NCBI RefSeq assembly: GCF_932526225.1
Contig: NC_064034.1
Location: forward strand, 20,673,747-20,737,746
DNA from: Nematostella vectensis
Taxonomy: Eukaryota > Cnidaria > Anthozoa > Actiniaria > Edwardsiidae
DNA length: 64,000 bases
Direction of reading: 5' to 3'
Shown here: positions 32,081 through 43,317 of the stretch, piece after piece
How positions within the stretch are numbered: position 1 is the first letter of the stretch
Layout: every line of letters begins with the position of its first letter
Position numbers and translations under genes: made by a program
Notes under the pieces: generated by a model
What the model was told of the DNA's origin: nothing
Database searches by the model: none
What the model saw: the letters and a program-made list of their open reading frames with translations, nothing else

Positions 32081-33872
32081 ATGTTGCTTCACACGTCTCA
32101 CCTTATGGATAACGAGGTCTCTCCAATTACTCGTTTAGTATCTGGTATCCTCTGGTTCCTGCGTATGGTTGTTCTGGGTGTGACAAAAGTTGTCCAGGGT
32201 GCCTATTTTGGATGCCGCAAGCTTGCGTGGGGTGTTAGTCGCCATGGTAGCCCTGCTGAGAGTGAGGAGTCCGTGAGCACACTGTGTGCGGAGGACTCTA
32301 TCGAGGGCCGTGACTCGGTTGACACGGAACCAGTAAGTTGGGTCTTGTTTTACATGCAGGTCTCGTTTTTGCTTGAGTACATCTAATGGATGCGAAGGTG
32401 TGAACAAAGCATGCATTTTTTGCCTGTTCACGATGTTTTCACGTCCTCAGGACGCGACGACTGCTAAAACCATCGTGCGCGCGCAATAGAACGTGTGCAA
32501 GTCTGCTTCCTCTTGTTTGCGTCGTGGATATTAAACACCCTAATACGCGCAACGAGGCGCTGTTATAAAAGCACGCGAAACGAGAAAGTTGCGCATTTCA
32601 ATTAAGGCTTAAGCGGGAGGCGATCGAAGCTCTTTAGGTTTAAGGTAAGGCGTGTATCTAGGGGGGTACACAGGGGGGTGCACTTGCCCCTCCCCTCCGA
32701 AATAGCCCAATTCCTATTGAAAGATCGCTATAGGTTATATCAGTACACAGGGGGGGGGGGTGCACGGGGAGGGAACGCAGCCCCCCCCCCCCCCCCCCCC
32801 AACGGCCGAAAGTTCACTTTCGGTTCTCATTAGACGTGCTATTCAGCTGCTTTGTCTCCTATTATCTTTGTTCTACAAAGAAATTCTTTTGTCTCTATAT
32901 TTCTCGTTCTTTGTGTTCATTTGCCCAATCAAATTGCAGCTTGTAAGAGCTGCGTAATGACCCATTCGTAGACAAAACTAATAAGCTAGATCACTTAAGG
33001 ATGTCATTAATCCATAAGTCAGACTGTATTTGTAGCCAAATCCGACAAGAAACGTCCCGTGGAAATACTGCAAAGGCATAAAAATATCCCTTTTTGTTAT
33101 TTTGGGGGTGAATTCAGAAAAATCTCTCCCCTCCTCCCCCAGAAAAATTAGGTCCACTTTTTCGGATTTCGCCCACCTCCCCTCAAGAAAAATCCTGGGT
33201 ACGGGCCTGATACCGCGATGTTTAGTAGTGTGGTTGCGTTTGTACTGGTGGTTGATGGGGATGGGGTGTGTGCGTTTTTCAGAAACAACTAATAAGGGAG
33301 CCAAGTTTTTGGCTCTTGGCTAGTTTGGAACAAGCAAACTATATACGCTTCTTCGAACTTCAACAAATGTATCGATGTTGCAGGAATCATCCGTCTGCCA
33401 GTACTGTCCCTATGGGTGCCAAGGCGCATGCGCATGCCCAGCCCTAGACAATGACGTCTCTGATAACGTCAGACAAGAGCTATCTAGACGTAGAGCGGAA
33501 ACCCTCTCGGCCACAATCCTCGCTCATCACGAGCGCTTTGCGCAGCTCATAGCTGACGACGACCAGCTCGCCGTGACTGTCATCAACAAATTTTACCCTA
33601 TCCTCTCTAACGATACGCGCGGCCTTATGGGTAACGAGGACTTCCCGCAAGGCATGTCGGGTACCGACGTGGATGACACGCAAAGCACATTGGGTAATAA
33701 GGACAATCCGCAAAGCATATCGGATACAGAGTATACTTCCAACTCTATCGCTAGTATGTTTAACTTGACACATTATAGTGAAGGGGAGAGTTTCCGGGCC
33801 AGGCGAACGTTCCGTCAAGTGCTGAGAAGGACAAAGCAGTCGAAATATCGTGATCGAAGCAGGTCTTTCTAG
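32081..33872 (+). CDS. Unrecognised two-exon protein with hydrophobic N-terminus and Cys cluster
   Basis: Exons 32081-32332 and 33384-33872 join in phase 0 (GAACCA|GTAAG and TTGCAG|GAA), giving 246 aa. The N-terminal part has a hydrophobic/amphipathic stretch (LVSGILWFLRMVVLGVTKVV), then an acidic Ser-rich segment. Exon 2 opens with a Cys cluster, CQYCPYGCQGACACP, continues with a probable helix (AHHERFAQLIADDDQLAVTV), and has two copies of a GN-[EK]-D-x-PQ-x-x-S repeat, then a basic Arg-rich end (RRTKQSKYRDRSRSF). I do not recognise the family. The alternative start Met-9 (MDNEVSP) is possible. The intron holds the mobile element ending at 33209. An AATAAA lies at 33986. Support is the coherent splice pair and long second frame only. 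Confidence 0.55.
32650..33209. mobile_element. Second copy of the GTACGGGCCTG element family
   Basis: The right end GGGTACGGGCCTG (to 33209) and the internal AACGGCCGAAAGTTCACTTT, GACGTGCTATT and AGAAAAATTAGG-CCACTTTTTCGGATTT blocks match the element at 31216-31558 in the same order. The left end is altered; its exact start is uncertain. It lies in the intron of the unrecognised gene. Confidence 0.75.
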
Positions 33873-33974
33873 TCGGGCAACGACAAACCGAAAACAGGGC
33901 GTGGCAAAGTCTTCCATTTAATGTCCCCCTCCCCCTGTCTAGGGTCGAGGCGATACCGTTGTGTTGTTGTAATG

Positions 33975-33991
33975 TTTATTATCATAATAAA
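33975..33991. terminator. Overlapping convergent poly(A) signals
   Basis: TTTATT at 33975-33980 is AATAAA on the minus strand (GEMIN2), and AATAAA at 33986-33991 is on the plus strand (unrecognised gene). The two genes are tail to tail with stop codons about 150 bp apart. Confidence 0.65.
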
Positions 33992-34020
33992 TATAATCAT
34001 AACTGGTGACAAGAAGGCCT

Positions 34021-37000
34021 TCAGCCGGGGTCGGCAAGATCTGTCTGTCCAAAGTATCTGAAAAAGAGAAATCGAGAAAACGATACATTTGAGCCCAATG
34101 GGAATTGCCTTAGCCAATCAAATTCTGTTTGTTACCTTGAAACCAGGGCGATAATCAGATTAAGTGACGTCACAAGCTCAACATTCTTCTCATTCATTGG
34201 CATCTAAAAGAAAAGACATTTGACGCATTAGCAATTATTTGACATAGTAAAGGAGATTGGCTGAGACGTCGCGAACGTCAAAATGTCATAGGTCTATTAG
34301 AATAAAACGAAAAAGGCAGTTTTAAATAAATGAATAAGCGAATGTCCAAATAATCAAAATAATTGATTTACTTTTACAGTGTGCTTGGCTTGTGAACGGC
34401 CAAGTCACCATCATGTAAGGGACAATAAGTCTCTTCACGTGGTTTGCCGGCTATGTAACGATTCTCTTTTACTAATTAAGCCTCTCTTTTATCTTTAACC
34501 TCAACGTTCTGGTTTGCCTTCGTTGGTATTGCTCGATAAATCATAAGAAGGTCAGGACCACATGAATTTAGTGTACTATATATAAATCCAGCATATTCCC
34601 TTGTTACTGTAAAGTGCTTTTTGACTGACAAATGCGGTAGCTACCATGAAGGTTAGAGGCTTAATCAAGTGTATATGAATTCAACATATTCCCGTGTGTT
34701 TAATAAAAATATTGAGTGTTCCCTTGTTAGTGTTAAATGTTTTCTGACCAAAAATTGAAATTTGGTGATTGGAATTTGCCATATACAATTCCTGCGATGA
34801 TAGTTGCCTACTTGCCTGAGTAAGCCTGCATTCAGTACACTGCCTTGCGAGTGTGCGTAAGGTTGCTGTGCAGTCTGCAAGTAATGGTTTTTCCAGACAG
34901 ACCAACAGAGAATATATCCACCGGCCCTGCAACAACATAAGAAGGCTCTTTTTCAAACATTATCATTCTCAAACATTTTATTTTTATGTTAGGAGGTTTT
35001 CCTTAATGCCACATATCATTTTGTGATGTTGGATTTATTTCACAGGTTGTAGTCTAATGTAAACTTAGAGAAGGGACTCATCCAGGATTTCTCAAAGTGG
35101 GGGAGGAGAATAATGCTGAAGGGAGGGGTATATAAAACATTTGGCAAGAGGTAAGGATAAGTAAACTTTGTGGAGTTTTCACTTCACTCTAGATGAAATA
35201 AATAATGTACCTGGTCATGTGAATAGCCCAATACGGACATCCATAAGGTGTGCCACTCCAGGAGTCGCTGCACTAGTGTCTGGTGAACAAAACAGGTCGA
35301 TTAAGCAACTATAAAGGACTAACTACCTTTTAAACATGAATGTGCACTATAAAAGAGACAGCTCTGCCTCTTTTTTAACAGGTTTGTGTGCCGAAAGCTG
35401 TGAGATCAACTGCAATTTAAAGCACAGATAAAATGTTGGTATAGCCATGTATCAGTGCAGGAGATGATTCTCTGGCCCAAAAGTTGTCATACCTGGTTTA
35501 GTTTGACCATCATTGTCAGTGTGGGTGGAGATCCATTCTACAAGAAAAAAAGCACCTTACATATAAGATACATAAGTCTTCTTTAAAAAACAAAGGCAAC
35601 AATATCAGCAACACCAGCCACTACTAAGCGCTTTACACTAGTTTAAAGTATCATTATCAGATCAGTTTATTTTTCATACTAGCAAACTCCTGGTCTATAA
35701 AACATGTCATTCAGATTTGCTTTTGCTTTTACCATTAAGGAGGTTTTACCCAAAATTATCTAGTTTATCAGATTTGTAGCAAGCTGCAAGCTTAGTCAGG
35801 AGAGGTGTGAGGTATGTATTCTATTACATACTTCCCACTGCTGTTCAGTGAAATTGTCCATCTCTGGCATTTGTTGCGGATGTGTCAAGCGTGAGTCAGG
35901 ATACCCAAATGCTTTACTGAAATCAGACAAATAGAAGGACCACTATAAATGGGTACACCAGAAGAAACTTAATACATTTTTTATGAAAAGATTTGATCTT
36001 GGAACAAGCATAATTAGTCAAAACTTCTTCAATTGAAAAAGGGAAAACATCTATCATAAGCATTTTTACATAGTGGCACAAGATGTATACTGTGATGCAA
36101 GAAGTGAAAAAAGCTGAGGAAGGCCTAAATGATAAAGTTGAAAAATTGATGCAGTCATCGAAATACCAGTAGTTTGATTTAAAAATGTTTTCTTATTAGC
36201 AATTACAAAAAAATTATCACCATTATGGTGCTTTCTTGGATTCATCTTAAACTACAGTTTAGACCATATTTTTAAGTTGTTTGTATGTGATATGGGATCA
36301 TTTATCCGTAAGAATTTTAGAGATAATTTATACCATATGTGAATTGCAGCCTCTCTTCCAAGACAAAACCTGCACCATTGAATCTCATCATTCTTAGATG
36401 GCTATGAAATTAAAAACAAATAGAACAAGTTAAACAAAATGCATTTCCCTGACATTCTAGCACTTGTAAACAAAGAGGAATTACCCAGCTAATATTGGCA
36501 TCTGTTAGGGAATTTGCCTTTGTCTTGTAATTAGCCAGACACTGGAAAAACAAAATAACAGTCAGTTTGATGGGCTATTTGTGGTTATTTTGTCACAAAA
36601 TCCCAGCCCCCATTCACCATATGGCTTTCATATTGCCTATGCTTCTAAAAAAAACATTCATGAATAGACCAAAATATTAGCTGGTTTGAAGGCTCTTTGA
36701 TGCTTTGTTAGCAGTAGTTCATCTAGGGGAGGGTTGGTATAACCCCCTATCCTTGAATTACATCATCTGGAAAATGGCCAATATTGAGAAGGTGGGGAGA
36801 ACCCCCCCCCATTCTTTTTATCAAGAGTTTGTAGGTGTAGCGTCATCCTTGCTGCAACACAATGGGGCAGGACATTCAGAAATAGGGTTTCAAATTTTAA
36901 GGAATGTGAAGATTTAGTTTCCAAACATTTCTTCTCGGATTCACCACTGACTCGAGACTCAAACATTTTTGTATTTAGGTTCAACATCATTTGCAAGGGG

Positions 37001-38041
37001 GTCATAGTAGCCTAGCTTGGGTCCATCTAGAATCTTTCCAAGCCTATCTGAATGTACCTGACGAACATCTGCAAAGTCAGCCGCCTGCTGCTGTTGCCAT
37101 TCTAATGACGGCGCTGCACCTGTGGGTGCTGGGGCGCAGCCAGAATCCTAAAGCCGAAAAATTTGATTCAATATTTTCGACATAGATTGGAGGGGGAATA
37201 ATTCATAAGACAAGAAGAGCCTAGAGACAATGATATTTTTTTCTAACCTAACCTGGATATTTAGGTTGGATAAAAATATCATTTGTTTCTAGGCTCTTCT
37301 TGTCTTATGAATTACCCCCCCCCCCCCCTCAAATCTATGTCTTTTTACATCTACTTCATGTATTTTTTATGTCTAATTCTAATTCATAGTACAGCAACAG
37401 AACATACACACATTGTCCATTCGCTTCATGATGCTTGACCCAAGACCGTGCTTTGGGACAGCTCAACATTAAAACGCCTGCATCTTGCTGATTGGCTGTT
37501 TGTAACAGCTCACATATTTTCTTTCCTGAAGTGTGTTTTCGGGTCGAGCATTGTTGCTGTGCTCCATTGTTGTTTGAGTGTTTTGAGGTACAAGAGGCCT
37601 CAATCAAGTTTCTTGCTATGTCTACCCCTCCCCCCCTACCCCACCCCTCCTCCCCATTCGGAGGTTGACAGGTACAGTATGTCATTGCCTAGCTCTTGCA
37701 CACCCGAATTTCAGAGGAAGCCTTTAATATTATTCAGCTGCAGGTTAAAGCATATACTATAAACCTAGTCCTACCTGGTTGATTTTCACAGTTTGTTTTT
37801 TTCCAAACTCTTTATTTGTCAGATCAGCTATAACAACCTCAGGACATCTTTCTGCTTCTTGTCTAAAAGACAGAGGGTAGAACGCATTTCATTGAAGTAA
37901 CTGGATTTATCCACAATAAATCACTAAAATGACTTACTGTACTCTCCTAAGGTACTCTAATCCTGTAGTTGGTAGCTTTGTCTCGTCGTATTCCTCAAAA
38001 TATTCATCGCTTTCTTCAAGAAAACCGAGAACTGGCTCCAT
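34021..38041 (-). CDS. GEMIN2: GEMIN2 (SIP1), complete, 11 exons
   Basis: GEMIN2 is the SMN-complex subunit that holds the Sm pentamer during snRNP assembly in the cytoplasm. Exons in gene order: 37938-38041, 37775-37862, 37058-37147, 36485-36541, 36334-36401, 35832-35916, 35493-35537, 35211-35279, 34816-34926, 34136-34203, 34021-34057; sum 822 nt, 273 aa (human 280). Landmarks: GLEYLRRVQ, CPEVVIADL, SGCAPAPTGAAPSLEWQQQQ, CRFCLG, NGSPPTLTMMVKLNQ, GRWIYSLLVCLEKPLL, NLIIALVSRYFGQTDLADPG, all aligning with human GEMIN2 in order. The exon ending at 34816 uses a GC donor (CAG|GCAAGT); the conventional alternative would not preserve frame. Start MEPVLGFLEESDEYFEEYD is the only upstream Met in the first exon. 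Head to head with the ARMC10-like gene. Confidence 0.94.
37179..37341. mobile_element. 163-bp foldback element, GEMIN2 intron 2
   Basis: The left arm starts GACATAGATTGGAGGGGG and continues AATTCATAAGACAAGAAGAG; the right arm is its complement ending at 37341, with a poly-C run where the left has G. The arms (about 70 bp) enclose a small loop with a second hairpin (AACCTAACC / AGGTT). It lies about 30 nt upstream of the exon 3 acceptor. Confidence 0.85.
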
Positions 38042-38266
38042 TTGACTTGACAGAGATTAGTCAGCGGATATCCATGTAGACATTTACTTCATGTGTTTTA
38101 CTTGAGGTACCCTATGACTTCTTTCTGTGAAAGAAAAGTAATGATTATTTCACATGAAGTACTATGGTCAGATAAGGTATTTACTTGATGCATTAATTTT
38201 GGAATGTCTCTTTCAATATCTCAGAGCAGTAAAGCTTACATAAATTTCAGCAGCATCCCGAAAGAT
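38042..38266. promoter_or_regulatory. Divergent GEMIN2/ARMC10 promoter region
   Basis: 225 bp lie between opposite start codons. No TATA box is obvious. An AG at 38250 follows a T-rich stretch and could be the acceptor of a 5' UTR intron of the ARMC10-like gene. Confidence 0.5.
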
Positions 38267-38738
38267 ATGGCGCTTGGAGAAATACAAACTTACGGTTTTG
38301 TTGCCGCGTGCTTATTGGGAATCACAGCGATTGTTACATTTATCGGCTTCGTACATGAACAGTTAAACAAGGATAAAACAGAAGACGGAGCTGAGAAAGA
38401 TATTAAACCTTGCTTTCATAGTGAAAAATCAGAAAAATCAGAAAAAAGTCTTCAGGAGACAGTTGTTGAGTCATCATCTAGCGACTGGCAGGGCGAGTTG
38501 ACCAATGATCAAGTCAAGGCACTGGTGGCTTATCTGGACAGAGTGGATGACGATGGATCTCTAGAAAAGCTTCTTGTCACGATAGCAAACTGCTGCGCGT
38601 TTACAAACAACCAGGTAATTCTTAAAAATGTGGGGTTGATGGAAATTCTCAGGCCTCCCTCCAATATTTCCCACTTCTTTCCTTTTTTTCAGGAAAAAAG
38701 CAGGAAATATTGGAAGGGTGCTCAGGCACACAACCCCC

Positions 38739-38769
<31 letters not shown>

Positions 38770-40686
38770 ACACACGACAAAGAATGGATTTTGCACCACC
38801 AGGAACTCCAATTTCCAATTTATAGGAGTGATTTCTAAAAATTGCATGCTTAAAAATACTTGTATTTCTTTGGTTACCCCCAATCTAAAGCCATATTTTT
38901 TTTAAAGCCCCCCCCCTTTAACACCTCTATAGTTCATGGACATTTTTCAAGGAATTACTGCCTTCTTTTCCTTTCAATGAACACTCATTGCCAAGGAGTT
39001 CAAGTCCCTAGACACAGGGGAAGGTTGTTATAAAAAATGGCTTTATTTATTTATTTTTCCTTTTTTCTTATCTTAGATTCTTTTTGCTAAATGTGGTGCC
39101 ATCCCAAAGCTCCTTTTCCTATTATCAAAGCACGAGAGCAGTAAGATTAGAACAAAAGCTGTACAAACTCTGGCCAACCTCGCAAATTGTCTGGAGAACC
39201 AGCATTACATTAAGGTAATAACCATCTTTGGCTAACAGTGCACCCAGGATTTGCAGGGGGAGGGATGCACCAGTATACAGAGTTTAAGATTGGGCAATTT
39301 ATCAGAATAAGACTTTTTCGCAGCTGTGAACACAGGGGATTCCAAGAAAGAACTCAGAAAAATCTCTGAAAAAAGGTGGACTGTAAAATCTTGTGAGATG
39401 AGGCTAACATGTGGGATTTTCTCACCTGGGGCTCAATTTTAGATTTCAAACTTGATGTTATGATCTTATCTTGTCTGATGCCAATTATACTTTATCAAAT
39501 TGTGAATTTTCAGGATTCGCTGCCTGGTCTGATCAATAAACTTGTCAGTTTACCTGGATTGCAGGAAGAAGAAGAAACTGTTGCAATACTTCATTTACTT
39601 GTGAACATGTCTATAGTGAATACATGGCATGGTGCTATTGTTACTGGCACCTCAAACATCCTACAAGTCATTTCTAGTTCCCCACACAAAACAAAGGTAG
39701 TAAAGAAGCTGACTCTTTTTTATAAGCGCTTCAAAAATGTGTACACAGCAATGTTGTGTGAAATCTCTTAGATAACTACAACTTTAATAACAACAACTCT
39801 AATAACTACAACTTTACTGTCTCTGATATTTCAAAATGTCTTGTTTCTGCTTTTGTCGCTTCTTTCTAACTTTTCTAAACTCTTATCCCAAGACCATAGC
39901 TGTATTTTTTTCTGAGGGGAGACTGCTGTTGTTTTTATTTTCTGGGTGGGGTGGGGAGATGATAGACACCCTTTTCTCCTATCCAATCTAGTAACTACTT
40001 GACTGTTTACTTACAGACTAATGCATTAAGGCTACTTGTGAACTTATCCTGCAGTCCAGAAAATACAAGAAGACTATTGGAAGAAAAGGCAAGAAGCACT
40101 GTCATGTGACAACTTTTAATCCAAACAAGTAATTTCCTTTATTGTATTCACACAGGTTCTGGATGAAATGTGTACATTGCTGAATGTATGCACAGCAGAG
40201 GATGACGCCCTTAGAATTATCACAATCATCGCTAACATTTTGAGTTTTGAAAAAAAGGATCCTCAGGTACTGTAAGAAAAGCACATAAATAAATAATGAA
40301 ATAGTCTGCCAGTGTCACTATGAAAACAAGCCATCCTCTTTTACTCTTTTTTCTATTTTGTTGTGTAACTGCATAGTCTCCCTCACAGCCGTTCTGGTCT
40401 CCAAGTGCCGCCTAGCATGATTAGTCCAGAATAGCTGCGAGGGAGACTATGTATTGCACAGAAAGAAGCATTCTTATTTAGACAAAACATAATTTCAATG
40501 CATTTAGAAAGCCTTTATTTGTCATTACCTAACTGTGCCTCTTTGTTTTAGCTTCGTCACCTTATAACAGATACACGAGCAGCACTACAAGTCAAACTTG
40601 CATCACTGAGAGGGGATCACATGGCTAATGGGAACATCACAGACATGATAGATAGAGCTAATCAGCTTTTGGCTGAGTTTCAGTAG
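38267..40686 (+). CDS. ARMC10: ARMC10-like armadillo-repeat membrane protein, complete, 6 exons
   Basis: Exons: 38267-38614, 39077-39214, 39514-39696, 40017-40088, 40156-40266, 40552-40686; sum 987 nt, 328 aa. An N-terminal membrane segment (YGFVAACLLGITAIVTFIGF) precedes a charged linker and armadillo-like helices (LEKLLVTIANCCAFTNNQ; KLLFLLSKHES...VQTLANLANCLENQ; LLVNMSIVN; ALRLLVNLSCSPENTRRLL). This arrangement, a single N-terminal anchor followed by ARM repeats with N-Q/N-x-S motifs, is that of ARMC10 and the ARMCX proteins, which sit on mitochondrial or ER membranes in mammals. Exact orthology within that group is not proven. Exon 4 ends in a GC donor (AAAAG|GCAAGA). The start at 38267 was chosen because it directly precedes the membrane segment; an upstream in-frame Met at 38204 would extend the protein. 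Confidence 0.85.
38733..38775. repeat. Poly-C and (CA)n simple repeat in ARMC10 intron 1
   Basis: A run of C followed by alternating CA. A hairpin-like pair (CAATATTTCCCACTTC / GCAGGAAATATTGG) lies just upstream. Confidence 0.85.
40372..40451. mobile_element. 80-bp foldback, ARMC10 intron 5
   Basis: CATAGTCTCCCTCACAGCCG and TTCTGG at the left are mirrored by CCAGAATAGCTGCGAGGGAG then ACTATG at the right with three mismatches. It looks like a small MITE. Confidence 0.8.
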
Positions 40687-40934
40687 CGACCCTTAGTCCA
40701 GTGTATTAAATGAGTAAGCTTGGGACTAAAACAACTGCATTCTGACCTCTTGTACAAAAGGCCTCTATCAGTACCATCACCATTAAACCTCAGTACTAGT
40801 GACACTGCTTTTATTAGCAGGCACAGGATGAGCGCAGGTGACATATGTAGCCAGGGTCGTGCCCCCTTTATTGACAGCTAATAATTTTCTCTGTTGTCAC
40901 TGTTCCTATAAAAAGTTCCAAAAACATTCTGTTC

Positions 40935-41843
40935 TTATGTGGTTTTCTCCTCTACTGGCACCTTTTCAGTGGTTGTGAGGGAAATAAGAGTGTCCATTAT
41001 CTGTGACTGTGTCACTCCCGCTGTTGGTACTTGTTCTATTTTACCATCAGCTGCATAAAAGAACAAGAAAGCAAACTTTCAACAAAACACACACAACAAC
41101 ATATGACTATTTAAAGACACCTAAAACAGGTATGGTACTACTGCACCAATTAGAATAATTTCATACTTCACACTAGTGCAGTATGTAGCTTCAGTAACAA
41201 TTTAATAAATAACCAGGCAAATTATAAGTATGTTCATAACTCAAGAATCTCATGAATAAAGTATATACTATCATTCTTCATCAGCCTTGACTGCCTAATT
41301 TCATAACTCACCATAACTTATTGTAAGTTCTCCTATATCACTTTGTTTCTTGGTTCTCATGAACTGTACATGGGGATTCTTATACTTCAGTTGTGGGACA
41401 TTCTCATACAAAAATCGCCTAGAGTTCAAGCAAATATCAACAGTTAATTGGAGGAATCAAACCTGTACACCCCCCTCCCCCTGCAAAGAGATTCCCCGTA
41501 GAAAGTTACGCAGAATTATTGAATCAATTTGCTGCGTAAAAACTGCTCCAGCAGCGATATCCGTGGATTAAACTTTATAATATCGTATCCCATATTACGG
41601 AAAATTAACAGAGAAAACGTAACGTAGAGACATCAATGGCTCTTACTTGGCACCGTGGTTCGCCTTCTCTTTACCAGCTAAATTTAGGGTGATCGAGTTC
41701 ACATTATCTGGAAGGTTCACGTTACACCTCTTCAGATGATCTAGCGTCCTATTGACTGCGAACCGCCCCTCCTTGCCGCCCAGAGCCTGTCTGTTTAGCT
41801 CTCTCTGGATGGCCGCGAGAGCACGATTTCGCACCGCCGCCAT
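40935..41843 (-). CDS. MRPS25: Mitochondrial small-subunit ribosomal protein mS25, complete, 3 exons
   Basis: Exons: 41647-41843, 41312-41418, 40935-41050; sum 420 nt, 139 aa (human 173). After a short N-terminal extension (MAAVRNRALAAIQRELNRQA) the protein aligns with human MRPS25: GKEGRFAVNRTLDHLKRCNV matches KGRFPIRRTLQYL-, VPQLKYKNPHVQF matches IPQIQYKNPWVQI. mS25 is a thioredoxin-fold-like structural protein of the mitochondrial ribosome. The C-terminal tail is short and charged and lacks the human Cys-containing extension. The N-terminal Arg/Ala-rich segment could act as a mitochondrial presequence. The start ATG is in ATATGGCGGCGG, a YY1-type start context. Tail to tail with the ARMC10-like gene, stop codons about 250 bp apart. 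Confidence 0.9.
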
Positions 41844-43060
41844 ATTGTGTGAGCCGTGATGCGGCGATTCAACGGTCAGCAGTTGTGATGATAGTAGCTA
41901 CCACAGGAGGTTTGGTAAAATACCAAGGTTTACATTGCGTGAGGGCTATATTCTTTCACTGGTTATCATTTGCCACGCAGGTTGTATGCTTGAAGTATTT
42001 ATTCTCCTTGCGGTCAATACTCCCCCAAAACAAACTTTTTATTAGTATATCTACTTGTTTGGCATTTCGCAATTTAGCACAGGTTTACATCTGCGTAAAG
42101 AAGGTCTAAATTTTACGCGTTGCGTAAATATACGGTATACGCTAAGGCCTGCATTGACATCTTGGCGGTATGTTGGAAGTATTTATTGTCCTAGCCGCCA
42201 ACATCTCCCAAAACAAAAACAAACAAAAAACAGCGTTTTTCAGTACCTCCAACTGTTCGACATTTAAGTTGTTTCGCAGATTTACCTCTACGTACAGGCG
42301 GTTTAAATTTACGCTGTCGTAACGTTGCGTAAAGATGCGTAAATGATGTTCACTGTGGCTACGGATGTTTCTGCCGTGTTAAATCGCAGGTCTTAAACAC
42401 TTAGCGCAAATTCACATATGCGTAAAGATGTAAAGGTACAAAGATTCTGCGTAAAGATGCGTAAAATACTGTAGCGATATTTACGGAAACAAAAAAAAAA
42501 TGCCATTAAATGCTGTGTCCGTCCCTCTATGGCGGAATGTAGCCATATTGATGATCGCTGGCTGGCAGGCTCGTCCCCAGGGCTGGGATCCAGTATATGT
42601 ATTTTACTTCTCTCTTTACTTTCTTCTGCCTCCTGCGGCAATGAGGGCAACTCAAAGATCACCCCCGGTCATGCTGGCTCTCTTGCCACTTAATAAGACA
42701 CCACGTGACATTTTCCATTGGAGTAATCTATAGTAATCTCGTACAAGCCGGTCTGAGCAATTACTGAAATCCATTTAATCTATGTTTCCATTGGTAAGAA
42801 GTCCTTTTATAGGTATGTTTTGATAGTTTTTTCCGGCACGAAAACCCCGAAAACACGGAGTTCGCATCTTGGATAATGCGCTCCGCAGGGGGAGAGAGAG
42901 AGGAAAAATGCGCGGGGCAAGGGGATGAAAAAGGACTACAACACAGTCTATTATCTCCTCGCGCCAACACTTATACTATGTAATATCTCAATTCTATATC
43001 TCTTATCTTAAATTTTTATTTCCAAAGCTCAACTGTCCTTTTCCGCCAAAAAAACACCCC
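41844..43060. other. Upstream of MRPS25, no gene seen
   Basis: AT-rich, with many GCGTAAA and complementary TTTACGC words and two diverged copies of a roughly 180-bp block (about 41985-42140 and 42167-42345, sharing GAAGTATTTATT-TCCT, CTCCCAAAACAAA and GCGTAAA ends). No open frame with recognisable content. Confidence 0.5.
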
Positions 43061-43077
43061 CCTCCCACAAATTATAA

Positions 43078-43317
43078 ATTGATCAGTGTGGTCCCCCTTG
43101 TCTACCACGGACTCGTATTCGTAACGTCCCTATATGTCAGGCGCTCAGTTGCTTGTTATGAGGGTCCATGTAGGTCATGTGTACTTTTGTCACTCACCCT
43201 CCCCTCTCACAAAAATATATTGATCACTGTGGTCCCCCTTGTCTCCCACGGACTCGTATTCGTAACGTCCCTATATGTCAGGCGCTCAGTTGGTTGTTAT
43301 GAGCGTCCGTATAGTTA
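43078..43317. repeat. Two direct copies, 141-bp spacing
   Basis: TGATCAGTGTGGTCCCCCTT at 43080 recurs as TGATCACTGTGGTCCCCCTT at 43221, and both continue through CACGGACTCGTATTCGTAAC, GTCCCTATATGTCAGGCGCT and CAGTTG. Each copy gives a short frame that is not otherwise supported. Confidence 0.9.

Noticed and set aside
32135..32431. Minus-strand 98-codon frame
   Set aside because: It overlaps exon 1 of the plus-strand two-exon gene, whose splice pair is more coherent.
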